A stretch of 64,000 nucleotides of DNA from Lutjanus erythropterus (taxonomy: Eukaryota; Chordata; Actinopteri; Lutjaniformes; Lutjanidae): the NCBI GenBank assembly GCA_020091685.1, contig CM034607.1:2347439-2411438 (forward strand), read 5' to 3'. The position numbers were made by a program, and so were the translations under genes. The notes under the pieces are model-generated. The model saw nothing but the letters and a program-made list of their open reading frames with translations, was not told the origin of the DNA and did no database searches. This document shows, in pieces, positions 30,641 to 39,605 of this stretch (positions are counted from its first letter, which is position 1; each line of letters opens with the position of its first letter).

Positions 30641-31739
30641 CTGTGATCAGATTACATTTATTTGACTTTTTTTTAAGGATATCTTGTGCAGTCCGTCAAG
30701 TGCAAAGGTGTTCACAAAGGCTCTGCTGATGGAACAGACTTAGGTAGCTTATTCCACCATCAGAGAACCACAAAATGAACAAATTCGTAACAATAAACAT
30801 GCAATGTTGGATAAGATTTTCAAAATAAAGCTTGCTGGGAAACACTAACTCGATGCACATGTTTAGCAATTTGAAACTGTTGCATTTTGGGTAGGTCTGG
30901 GCACTAATACTGCTTGGTTTAGTTTTAGAAAAGATCATGGTTAAGTTACGCAACTTATATAACTTTGATATATAAGTGTTCAAAAATTATTTTTGACATA
31001 CTTTGACTAATATGAAGAAATAGCACAGCTTGAAAACTGTATTCTATTTTTCAATTTCACTTGAATTCTTAGCTGCAAAAGTCATTACAAATGCTAAATA
31101 TTAATCATATACCTCAATATAACTGTCAACAAGCTAAGCTAGTTAACAACAAATTGTTTACATTGTGTCTCTCTTGCCCAAACACACAGACAATTGAAAA
31201 CTTGATCAACATTTATGATGTCTTTTCAAATGATATTCATGATTTAGTCTGTGTTTGTTTGTTCCACCAAAATCCTACACAAGGCTGAAGATTTTGACGT
31301 CATGTGAGGCTTCTCCTTCTAACACTATCTGCTGTAGATTGTCACACATGCAGATGTTGTGATGTTTTAATTGGCTGCTCTCATGCTGTGCAGAAGAAAC
31401 AGTCACACAGCTGTAACACAATAATACACAGTAGCATATGAATCACATTTAGCTTTCTGTTGGAGAGAAAAAGGTTGTAATGGTGTTATGGATCTCAAAG
31501 AAAATAAAGGGCAGCAGAACAGAGCGTCAGTGTCTTGCTGTGAAAAGCGATTGGCTTAGCGGGGCGTCGATGTGATTGTGGCTGACTGAGTCACTGAATG
31601 ATGCCACGGGTTTATGTGTAATTCAGTTTTCATGTGCATTGTCTTTGTGTTAACCAGGGATTAGTGTGTTGTGTGTATGTGGTTTTAGTGCAGCAGGTTC
31701 AGTTTGGATTAAGACATGCCCTCTCTTCATTCTTAGCTT
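30641..31739. other. Stretch without recognised features
   Basis: It is AT-rich, unique-looking DNA with small chance frames. Near 31545-31580 a CpG-bearing phrase, GCGATTGGCTTAGCGGGGCG, stands out but is short. Confidence 0.35.
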
Positions 31740-31880
31740 TTTTACACAGGTCCTGTGGGAGTCTTCAGCTCTCCATTATGCCCAGCCAGGTGAATATCAC
31801 CGCGGGGCAAGGCAATCATTCCCCAGTCTGCACGTGAAATGATACTTTAACATTAAATATTAATGCCAGTTATTGTCTGA
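31740..31880. promoter_or_regulatory. Putative conserved non-coding element (short)
   Basis: GAATATCACCGCGGGGCAAG, 'CAATCATTCCCCAGTCTGCA' and 'ACATTAAATATTAATGCC' form a repeat-free block with undecayed CpG next to AT-rich homeodomain-like cores. A donor-like CAGCCAG|GTGAAT near 31787 has no clear exon before it. Confidence 0.28.
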
Positions 31881-32047
31881 CAGTGGTGCCCTCCAGAAGA
31901 CTGATGAACTCATGGAGCCCACGTTTGTCATTTTACATTCTGGGTGTCAGCAGAGTGTCAACACAAAGAACCAACCACTGAAACCCCCAATTATTTCCAA
32001 CAGTCTGCTGCTACAGAGGTGAAGACCTGTGACAATTTATAACAGCC

Positions 32048-32455
32048 TTGTTGATTTGTACAATTTCCTGCGACACTTTATATTCAGGTGCATATAAGAA
32101 GTGTTAGTTAATAAGTAATAAGATACTTACAAGATGCTTATTAACATTAATATGTGTTAATAAGACTGTTAGTAATAGCATAATAAACATTTATTGTGAG
32201 TTTCTAAGACGTTATAAGCATTTATTGATTTATTGATTTAACCTCATTGATTTGTACAATTTTCAGTAAAACGTAAATTAAGGTGCATGTAATTAACTAC
32301 TATTAACTATGTAACTGTTAGTTAATTGTAATAAGACACTAATAAGATGCTTATTAACATTAATGTGCGTTAATAAGACTCTTCCAGTGTTATTAATAGC
32401 ATAATAAATACATTTATGTTGCTTAAAATGATTTATAAGCATTTATAACAAACAT
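32048..32455. repeat. Tandem duplication of about 200 bp within a TTAATAAG-rich element
   Basis: TTGATTTGTACAATTT occurs at about 32050 and again at about 32248. Each is followed by a degenerate 'ACTTTATATTCAGGTGCAT' type start, 'AAGATGCTTATTAACATTAA' and 'GTTAATAAGACT' in the same order. The two units are diverged. Because flanking TTGATTTGTAC sequence is also doubled, this is a tandem duplication rather than two insertions. Confidence 0.65.
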
Positions 32456-33265
32456 GTAAACAGTTTATAGACTGCTGAAAAACATTAATAAAAACATACA
32501 AGTTTCTTATATATTTTTCTTACAAGTTTATAATAGAATTATAAGCACATTTATTCACTTTAAAAACATACCTATTACTCATAGTTAGATGTTGACTAAG
32601 CTTTTGTTGTTGCTTTACTATTATTTATACACACTTTATTTTGCATTTATAAGCAGTTAACTATGCTTTTTGTGGCTATTGGATCTAAAGTGTGAACAAG
32701 GATTATTCTAATTAATGAATCATTTATGATACACTTTTCACATGTTTTTTTGGCTGTTGATTGAAAGGATGCTCAAAGCTTATTAACTTTAGGAAATCCT
32801 TTATTTAGCCACAGAAAGGAACTGTTAATAAGTGCGTAGTAAATGATCCACTAACCTTGATAAATATTGTTCACACATTGGATCCAGTAACCACAAAATG
32901 TGTAGTTAACTGCTAATAAGTGCATAATAAAGGATTCATTATCCTTAATAATCATTGCTCACCCTTTAGATCCAGTAGCCACAAAATGAATAGTTAACTG
33001 TTAATAAATGTGTAATAAAGTATGTAGAAATCTTAATCAATCAGCAACAAAAGCTTTGTGGAATTTTAATAATGACGTTATAGGCAAGTTAGTTAAACTC
33101 AATAAATGCGTTTGTGATGCTATTATAAGAAATTCATAAAACTTTTATTAACAGTCTATGCTATTATTAACAGAGTCTTATAAACAAATATGAATGAGCA
33201 TGTTATGAAGGCCATACTACCTATTAAGTAACAGTTATTACAGCCATTAACACAAAGTGTTACCC
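32067..33265. mobile_element. GGGTAACACTTT-type MITE, long copy
   Basis: The right end ACACAAAGTGTTACCC is the inverse of the GGGTAACGCTTT start seen at 17883. The left end here is degenerate. The interior is TTAATAAGTG/GCATAATAAAG-rich, with an 88-bp period between 32820 and 33080. It is non-coding, A+T above 70 percent by eye, and a common teleost repeat type. Confidence 0.65.
32820..33083. repeat. Three tandem units of about 88 bp
   Basis: Units start at about 32820, 32908 and 32996 with AACTG(T/C)TAATAA, followed by GCATAATAAAGGATTCATTA and 'TAGATCCAGTAGCCACAAAATG' type blocks. The single unit at 18246-18330 matches one repeat, so the array expanded in the 32-kb copy. Confidence 0.6.
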
Positions 33266-33469
33266 AGTTTTCTCTTCTTCTTTGGTGCTCTGTGCTCATG
33301 ATTGTGATCTGATGTGGTGCTCTGATTTTAAATGTTACATGAATACACAAGCTTCTTCTCTGTATGGTTGTTTTTGTTCCACTTGGCATCACACTTGTAT
33401 CCTCGGGGACACTCAGAATAAAGCTCTCCTCCATTGTTGAACACAGCTGGATGTCTAGTCTACAAATCA

Positions 33470-33700
33470 ATTAGTGCTGAAATAAATGGTCCATTAATCA
33501 ATTAGTCAATCAACGGAAAACTAATTAATTTTTATGAGTCATTTATATGTAAAAATACCAAACATTCTCTTGTTTCAACTCATGTATAAATTTGCTGCTT
33601 TTCTTTTTAACACCGCTGTATTGTGTTTTGTCTCTAAAAAAAAATAGTCATTTGAAGATGTCACATTGGGCTCTACAAAACTGAGTAAATTGGAATTGTG
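33470..33700 (-). mobile_element. AT-rich MITE related to 9600-9907, reverse orientation
   Basis: TTAGTGCTGAAATAAATGG, 'TTAATCAATTAGTCAATCAAC', 'ATACCAAACATTCTCTTGTTTC' and 'ATAGTCATTTGAAGATGTCAC' followed by GGGCTCTACAAAA are the reverse-orientation blocks of the family at 9600. The distal end is lost. Confidence 0.65.
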
Positions 33701-33839
33701 AGCAGAAAACCTGATGCTTTGCTTTTTGAACTCTGCATCGTGTTTGATCTTTAGATGTTTGCTTGTGTTGAGTGCCTACTTTTCACGACGTGGTATCGGG
33801 TGTGGGGTATTGGAGTCATTTTATGAGTGCAAGTACATG

Positions 33840-33892
33840 AGGACAGTATTGGACCGATACCCGATGCTGATATCGGTATCAGTGCATCCATA
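33840..33892. repeat. CCGATACC/ATCGGTATC repeat fragment
   Basis: GGACCGATACCCGATGCTG followed by ATATCGGTATCAGTGCATCC is a recognised short phrase of a common fish repeat with self-complementary GATACC/GGTATC words. A related phrase occurs at 39285-39390. Confidence 0.55.
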
Positions 33893-34342
33893 GTGATAAG
33901 CACTCATAAATATTCTTAATGCTTTTAACACATTATAAAGCATTTTGCAATGATGTATAATGTCGAGTTTCTTAATATTTTGTAATTACTACTCAGTCAC
34001 TGATGTTTTGTCCTGCAAGAAACACCAGAGACAGGGTTAGGGTTATTTCAATTTAATTACTTCACTCAAAGCACCCAGTCACCACTTAAAGTAACTTATA
34101 ATCACACTATAATGCTCTATAACAGTGATTATGATGCATTACTAAAAAAAAAGGTGAGTCAGTGAGTGACCAGCAATTATGAGGTATGATGACCTTGTAA
34201 GTCATTATAAAGTGATTATTGTTTTATAGCATTACGGATATTTGTGCTTAAGGTACTAATTATTACAGTGCTATAAGCAGATTGGAATGTGTTTTAAATA
34301 TGCTTATAATGCATTATAGACATGGGTGTCATAAAAAGTGTC
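33893..34342. repeat. TTATAA-rich MITE-like sequence
   Basis: Repeated 'CATTATAAAGCATT', 'CTATAATGCTCTATAACAG', 'TAAGTCATTATAAAGTGATT' and 'TGCTTATAATGCATTATAG' words occur over 450 bp, many self-complementary. It resembles common fish elements of the same class as 32067-33265. Ends are uncertain. Confidence 0.5.
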
Positions 34343-35759
34343 TGGTTAGTGAGAGTTGATTTCAGCACCAGGAGCTGTCCACAGTCTGCTGCAGAGGATC
34401 ACTGTGCACTTTCTTCTCCCCTCATCTATGGATTATAAGTAAATACAGATAATAAGAGTAAATTAAGGTAATTTTTAGTATAATATTCATAGGCTTTTTA
34501 TATAATCAGCATTTTAAGTACAATAGAATTATGAATAATTTAACTTTCACCATGTGCTCAGAGTCAACACAAAGCAGCTTTTTGCTTTGTGTAAAAATGA
34601 CCACAGGACTGTTTGTACACATGCGTTCACTCTTCACCATGCACCGCCTGTTCGACATACTGTACACGCGCACTCTGGGAATCATACAGCCGTGGGATAA
34701 GTGTGAATTTTTTTTAGAACATCCTCAACCTGTGCAGATATTTCGTCACCTGAAGTGATATAACCCAGGGTGAGTTCACACTGAATAACACTCACAGCTT
34801 TCCTTCGATACAAGTAAGAAAAAAGGTTGGGAATGATCCTGGGAATATAGATGATCCTGAATCATTTTTGGGACAACTGTTCCAAAAAAACCCTCAAAGT
34901 TGACATTTCTAAAGCAGAAGACCAACTGAGAAAAGATGTGGCTTAACTGAGGGATTTAAATGCTGAAAGAATTTTGCGTCTGCGCCAAGCCATTTTTGAG
35001 ATAACTGTTAAGATGTTAATGGAACACCACCACCTTGAGGTCATTGAGTGTCATTTTTTTTGTAGCAGGTGAAACTTGCAACCCACCTGCCAATTTTGGT
35101 AATTTTTTGTCTTACAGTGCATGAATGCTTTTAGCAGAGAAAGAAAGAAAGAAGAGTGACACTGGTGCTAATAGTGCATACCACCAACTTAAATAATAGA
35201 GAGATTGTGAGCCTGCAACAAGCCTACATATGATCAATGACAAGGTTTTGGAATATTTAAAGCCCACGCTTTCTTTCTACAATATCGGCTTTAACAATGG
35301 AGACAAGGGTCAAGGTTACAGAAAGATTGTGGTTACAGTTAAACAAAATGATGGTATTCATTGCATTCTGTGACAAGAACTTTCTCCCTCAAGAAAGTCA
35401 GACACGCTTGGTGCACAAACCACCACCCTGACCTCCACCTCTTACTGTCTGCTTTCACTAAGGTCTTGCTGTTTCTCCCACTAGTACTTGCAACATGTGG
35501 AAACATCCAATATGGACAGAATTCCTGGGGATACTGTGCCAAAGCATGTTTACTCTTTCTCATGTTGTATTTGAGTGCTTGTGTGAAAGTCTTGTCAACA
35601 TAAGTAACTGCACACCAGAGGAAGAGCAACCAGACATCTCTTCCTAAGAAGTCTTCTTTTACTGTTTTGCTGATTAAAACATTTGTCTAAAAATGTCATG
35701 TATCATTTAGGTTTTAGCTGATTTTTTGTCTTCGGGGAGAGGGGCAGACTAATATCTTG
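34343..35759. other. Stretch without recognised features
   Basis: Unique-looking sequence. Overlapping open frames at 35339-35629 (both strands, 80-96 codons) have no motif or splice context. No repeat is recognised. Confidence 0.35.
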
Positions 35760-35890
35760 TAATTTGGCTGTTGCGGAGCAGCGCCCATCATCCCGTCGCC
35801 TGCAGGCAGACCGCAGCAGGGTCAGTCAGCGGTTCATCTTCGCTCTTGGTGCGGCCCATGATGAAGCTTCATGGTAAACAACTGTCAGTC
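35760..35890. promoter_or_regulatory. CpG-bearing block, possible regulatory element
   Basis: GTTGCGGAGCAGCGCCCATC, 'CCCGTCGCCTGCAGGCAGACCGCAG' split across the block, and GGTGCGGCCCATGATG give a CpG density well above the surroundings. No frame with splice sites is evident. Confidence 0.3.
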
Positions 35891-36247
35891 AGGAGCGGCT
35901 GTGTGTGTGTGTGAAATAGCACAGTGTGTTTGCAGAGCCTTAAAGACGTGCGTGTGCTGAGGGCTCTATTGTTTGTCTCAGGTGATGTACACACCTCTGC
36001 TGGAGCTTCCAGATGACAGATTAGAAAATGTCAGGGTGGAAGTGACAGACAGCCGGTACACTGGAGGACGCCGCCTGTAGCTTTCACTGGTCTAAATCCT
36101 GTCGTATTTTTATTAAACTGGGTTCATCATAATTTCCATAATCTCTTCTAGTTTTAGAATTTATACCACAACATTGTTTCTGACTTGTAGCAGCAGGATA
36201 AAATGAACAAGTTTTTGAAATGGGGGTCTTGATAGGAATAAGATATT
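35891..36247. other. Stretch without recognised features
   Basis: It contains a short GT run near 35900 and otherwise unique-looking sequence. Nothing is supported. Confidence 0.35.
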
Positions 36248-36700
36248 GGACCTCATGCAAGCACATTTTTGTGTTCTTATCTTAAATTTCTCTTTCGTAC
36301 AAAGGGCTCATATGAACACGCCATGTCAGGTTGAACAAATGCGTGCATGCCCCGTAATACCATGTAAGGCTATGCTTCCTGCCCCATATTTCATGTTGTT
36401 CACATGATGTTTATTTGGACAGAGACTTCATAAACCTAAACCATAAGCGTAATTTATTTTTCAAACTCAAATGTCTTCCAGCTAATGAAATATTCAGTCG
36501 TTAGTGAAAAACTTTGGTCTGGGCACCAGCAGACTGACTGCACATGACTCTACGAGGTCTGGACCTCATAAACTGTGTTCTTATCTCTACGAAAATTCAA
36601 AATACAAGAAAATTGGTGAATGCAACAAGTTCTCCTAAATCACTCATACATACCACTTAAGAACAAATCTGTTTGTACGAGTAGTTCTTGCATGAGGCCC
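36248..36700. mobile_element. CCTCATGCAAG-ended MITE
   Basis: It starts GGACCTCATGCAAGCAC and ends AGTTCTTGCATGAGGCCC, clear inverted termini. Inner sequence 'TGTGTTCTTATCTCTACGAAA' and 'ACTTAAGAACAAATCTGTTTG' also pairs with the left side (TTTGTGTTCTTATCTTAAAT). About 453 bp, no transposase. An additional orphan end (GGTTCTTGCATGAGG) lies at 37086-37100. Confidence 0.7.
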
Positions 36701-36730
36701 ACAGGTGTTTAGTCACTCAAGTATTAGAAA

Positions 36731-36930
36731 CATTTTGACCTCATAATGGCGCTAGATGGAAAGTTAGAGCAGGATTAATTATCTTGGAACAAGGAACGTT
36801 TGTTCATTTTCAGGTAAATTCATCCAATAATTGTTGGTAAAAGCTAAAAATGTCAACCTGCTGCTGGCGTTCAGGGGTCAGAGGATCACCAAAGTCAGTT
36901 GGACTCATCCTCTGGGGACCATAAATGTCT
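36731..36930. repeat. Fish repeat family fragment (GGACTCATCCTCTGGGGACC)
   Basis: 'TTTTGACCTCATAATGGCGCTAG', 'AAATTCATCCAATAATTGTT', 'GGGTCAGAGGATCACCAAAG' and GGACTCATCCTCTGGGGACC are in the order found in a very widespread teleost repeat. Its reverse complement word occurs at about 965 and 70, tying this copy to the repeats at the left end of the window. Confidence 0.7.
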
Positions 36931-37082
36931 ACATGGAAGAGCCACAGTCCAGCCTTGCATTGCCATCTTGGGAACTTGGCTAAAAATAGATATTAACAAA
37001 GACAAACTCATTACACATCTGTTTCTTCTAATAGACGCTGTGTGTCAAGACTGTGACTGGCACTTCAAAATATGAGAAAATT

Positions 37083-37102
37083 GGTTCTTGCATGAGGCTA
37101 CA
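37083..37102. repeat. Orphan end of the CCTCATGCAAG MITE
   Basis: TTGGTTCTTGCATGAGGC repeats the right terminus of the element at 36248-36700 in the same orientation, with 'AAAATATGAGAAAATTGG' before it. It could be the true end of a longer, interrupted element that encloses 36731-36930. Confidence 0.5.
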
Positions 37103-37439
37103 TATAAAAATGTCCTACCCTTTCTTTTTGTCAGTGCTGTTGTGACATAAGTAGCTGCTACCAGAGGCTCTGCTGCCAGGACCAATGATAAGGGTGATAA
37201 TGGGCACCCTTGTTCAGTAGTGGAGGTACATACTGTATATAATGACAGTAGGTCTTGATATATGTTGTTTGAAATATTAACTGTTAGAGAATGAGAAAGC
37301 TATTGATAAAAAAAAAGGCGCAAAATGACCTGTTAGTAAAAGACTAAAAGTATTCATATTTGTTTCAGAGTATCTAACCTGCAGTACAGACTGCAGCAGG
37401 GTTCATGACTTCTAAAAGTGGTGCATGTAATTGGTGTTG
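37103..37439. other. Stretch without recognised features
   Basis: Unique-looking DNA with an A run near 37310. Nothing is supported. Confidence 0.35.
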
Positions 37440-37660
37440 AGAGCCTCACCGCTGAGTGTCGGCTCCCTGCTCAGCAGCACATCCACCTGCGTGGCTGCAG
37501 CCCTGCACACATCTCTGCTAATTTACCGCCTTCATTAGGCCATGCACAACTGTGCACATTAATATTTCAATAGAGCCATATGCTAATTTGAATATTAATA
37601 TACAATGGTCAGCGTGGCTTATCTGAAGGCGTTCTCCAGCCGTGCAGGAGATGGAGGAGA
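37440..37660. promoter_or_regulatory. Putative conserved non-coding element with octamer-like site
   Basis: A repeat-free GC-rich half (CCTCACCGCTGAGTGTCGGC, CACCTGCGTGGCTGCAG) is followed by an AT-rich half with GTGCACATTAATATTTCAAT, CATATGCTAATTTGAATATT (POU octamer-like ATGCTAAT and ATTTGAAT) and GGCGTTCTCCAGC. The sharp motif clustering is typical of developmental enhancers. No coding frame covers it. Confidence 0.42.
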
Positions 37661-38230
37661 GGATATTAGAGAGTCAAATCAATTATGGAATGTGTTTGAT
37701 TGTACTGCATGTAGAAGTCATCTGCACATCTACATGCCCCACTTATGCGGAGATATATCTCATATCTCTGTGGTTTGAAGAACATTATCTCATCTGCAGA
37801 TCCCATTCACACACGTTCACAATGATGCTTTCATCTAATAATACACAGAGCCTGAAGAGTTCAAGACTGTGAGATTTAATTGAAACCCGTGTTCTTGGTG
37901 ACAGCGCTGGAGATGGATCCTCTCAGAGCTTTTGTGCGTGTAACTGCTTGTGTGAAGAACACAGGGAAATGGATTACGCTGTGTGTATTAATACATTTCT
38001 TTTAAAAAAGGGAGAAAAATGGATTAAGCATCAAGTCTGTGGATTTCCAGAGAGCGTGGCAGCAGGTTTATGCCAAGTGATAAACCCACCGAGGCTGGAA
38101 ATCATCATCCACACACACCCCACCCTGATCCTATATGTGAGAAGCGCTCCTGACTGCGAGTGATGGAGCTAAATATATCATTGGCAGCACGTCATAGCCG
38201 AGATCTCGGCGAGTGTACGGTGGGCTAATC
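37661..38230. promoter_or_regulatory. Putative conserved non-coding cluster
   Basis: This repeat-free stretch continues the block at 37440. Notable parts are GATTTAATTGAAACCCGTG, 'TCTTGGTGACAGCGCTGGAG' (MEIS/TGIF-like TGACAG), 'TGGAGCTAAATATATCATTGG', and 'GCCGAGATCTCGGCGAG' around 38200, a 14-bp perfect palindrome. Open frames at 37642-37872 and 37948-38163 have no domain. Together with 37440-37660 it makes the longest repeat-free GC-balanced island in the window. Confidence 0.38.
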
Positions 38231-38636
38231 AACACCTCTCCCATCCTCCCATCCATCCCCCACCAACACACACACCCCTTCATCCTCCCACCTTCACCTC
38301 CATAAAGCCCTCCCTTAGGTGCCACCGAACCCCATCTGCTCTGTTTACTGCAATTAGCCGGAGCAGGAGGAGATGGCGCACGAGCAGGGGGTCACTCGCT
38401 TATTTTCCCAGAGTGCCTTTCTCATTCTCTTTCATATTGTCTTTTAGATTCTCTTCTATATACCTCACTAACATCTATCTATGCATGTGCATGAGTTCTG
38501 AACGCGACAGTCATGTTTATGTTGAGTAGTTCACAGGCCGCCCCCACCACCTTTCTTTTGTTGTGGGGGAAAAAAAAAGGTGTGTTGTGATTCACATCCT
38601 GAACTATTCCATATTCATTTATGAAATCACACATTC
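38231..38636. other. Pyrimidine-rich stretch then unique sequence
   Basis: Positions 38236-38300 are CCATCC/CACCC-rich. Near 38340-38410 a CpG-bearing phrase, GGAGATGGCGCACGAGCAGG, may belong to the upstream island. No gene or repeat is supported. Confidence 0.35.
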
Positions 38637-39076
38637 TTGAGAACTGGGACAAACCATCTTCTACCAAAAGAAAAAACAAAAACAAAGAAAAGGTTTTAAA
38701 AATGATTAATACCAGGAATGTAATTCCAATTTTTTGGTGAGGTAAGGATTTACATACAGTATATATGTTTTTTGGTATTTGCTTAAATTCTGTCCTCTCT
38801 ACTTGAAAACAGCCTTGTCCCAGACAACAATTCACAACCTCAAACAATTTAAAAGTATGTTAAAAACCTTCAAAATCTAAAACTAACAATTGATAACATT
38901 GCTGTAATAACATGCTGTTATAATCATCTTTGGTTAAAGATCCATTTGGCATTTTAAAGTTGTGTCCCAGATTTACGTTGTCAGATTTTTACAAAAATAT
39001 AATTTAATCGGGCATTAAAAGGTATACCCTAAGGAACCCTGACTCACTTCCTGGTTTAAAAAAGTGAGAATACCGC
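38637..39076. repeat. Interspersed repeat, copy shared with 7363-7665
   Basis: It holds the same ordered blocks as 7.4-7.7 kb, with about 140 extra bases in the middle, including 'AACATGCTGTTATAATCATC'. Shared blocks include TAATTCCAATTTTTTGGTGA, 'TTTTAAAGTTGTGTCCCAGATTT' and 'GGTATACCCTAAGGAACCC'. It is non-coding. The longer copy may be closer to the ancestral form. Confidence 0.7.
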
Positions 39077-39284
39077 TCAAGCCCACCGAGAATGGGAAAG
39101 AACTACTACAGCAAACTGTAATCAGTCTCTGGCTTGTTTACATCTGCTTCAACGGGATGATGTGAAATCACGTTCCCTGTGAGATCTTGTGAGATCATGC
39201 TCCCCCTCTCCAGTTTAATTTTACATTAAAGAAAAGTTGCAAATTTTGCGCATTCTGTCAATTATAGTTCTTAGAAAGACTGAA

Positions 39285-39390
39285 AGTTGGAATCGGCCAA
39301 AATCAGAATCGGCAGGTCAGACCCCCAAAAAAATCAGAAATCGGAAATTGGAATCTGCCAAGAAAATTGCGATCAGGGCATCTTTAATAT
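39285..39390. repeat. AATCGGCC/AATCGGAA repeat fragment
   Basis: GTTGGAATCGGCCAAAATC, AGAATCGGCAGG and 'AATCAGAAATCGGAAATTGG' iterate a TCGG word before GATCAGGGCATC. This matches a common fish repeat ending in GATCGGTGCATC, related in style to 33840-33892. Confidence 0.55.
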
Positions 39391-39494
39391 TATGCTCTTT
39401 CAGCATTTGTGAAAGACTTTAAATTTGAAACTGAGCAAGAAGTTTTTAGTGATGGTAGCTTAACAGCTACAAAGTAGAAAGAACTATAATTAGC

Positions 39495-39605
39495 TTACAG
39501 CATGGTGCCTCACTGGTTAGCACTGTCACCTCACAGCTGCTCCTGATACTTAGGATCAAGGGGACAGATGCAGAGAAAACACTGAACTGTACTGTGTATG
39601 ACTCT
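39495..39605 (+). repeat. SINE-like fragment (GTTAGCACTGTCACCTCACAGC)
   Basis: GCATGGTGCCTCACTGGTTA followed by GCACTGTCACCTCACAGC matches the head of a widespread fish tRNA-derived SINE. The later 'GATGCAGAGAAAACACTGAAC' and TGTACTGTGTATGACTCTG match its tail. The B-box middle (GGTTCGAATCC type) is missing, so it is a shortened dead copy. Confidence 0.6.

Noticed and set aside
35339-35629. Overlapping 96- and 80-codon frames on opposite strands
   Set aside because: Mirror-image openness over the same bases reflects low stop-codon density, and no domain is seen.
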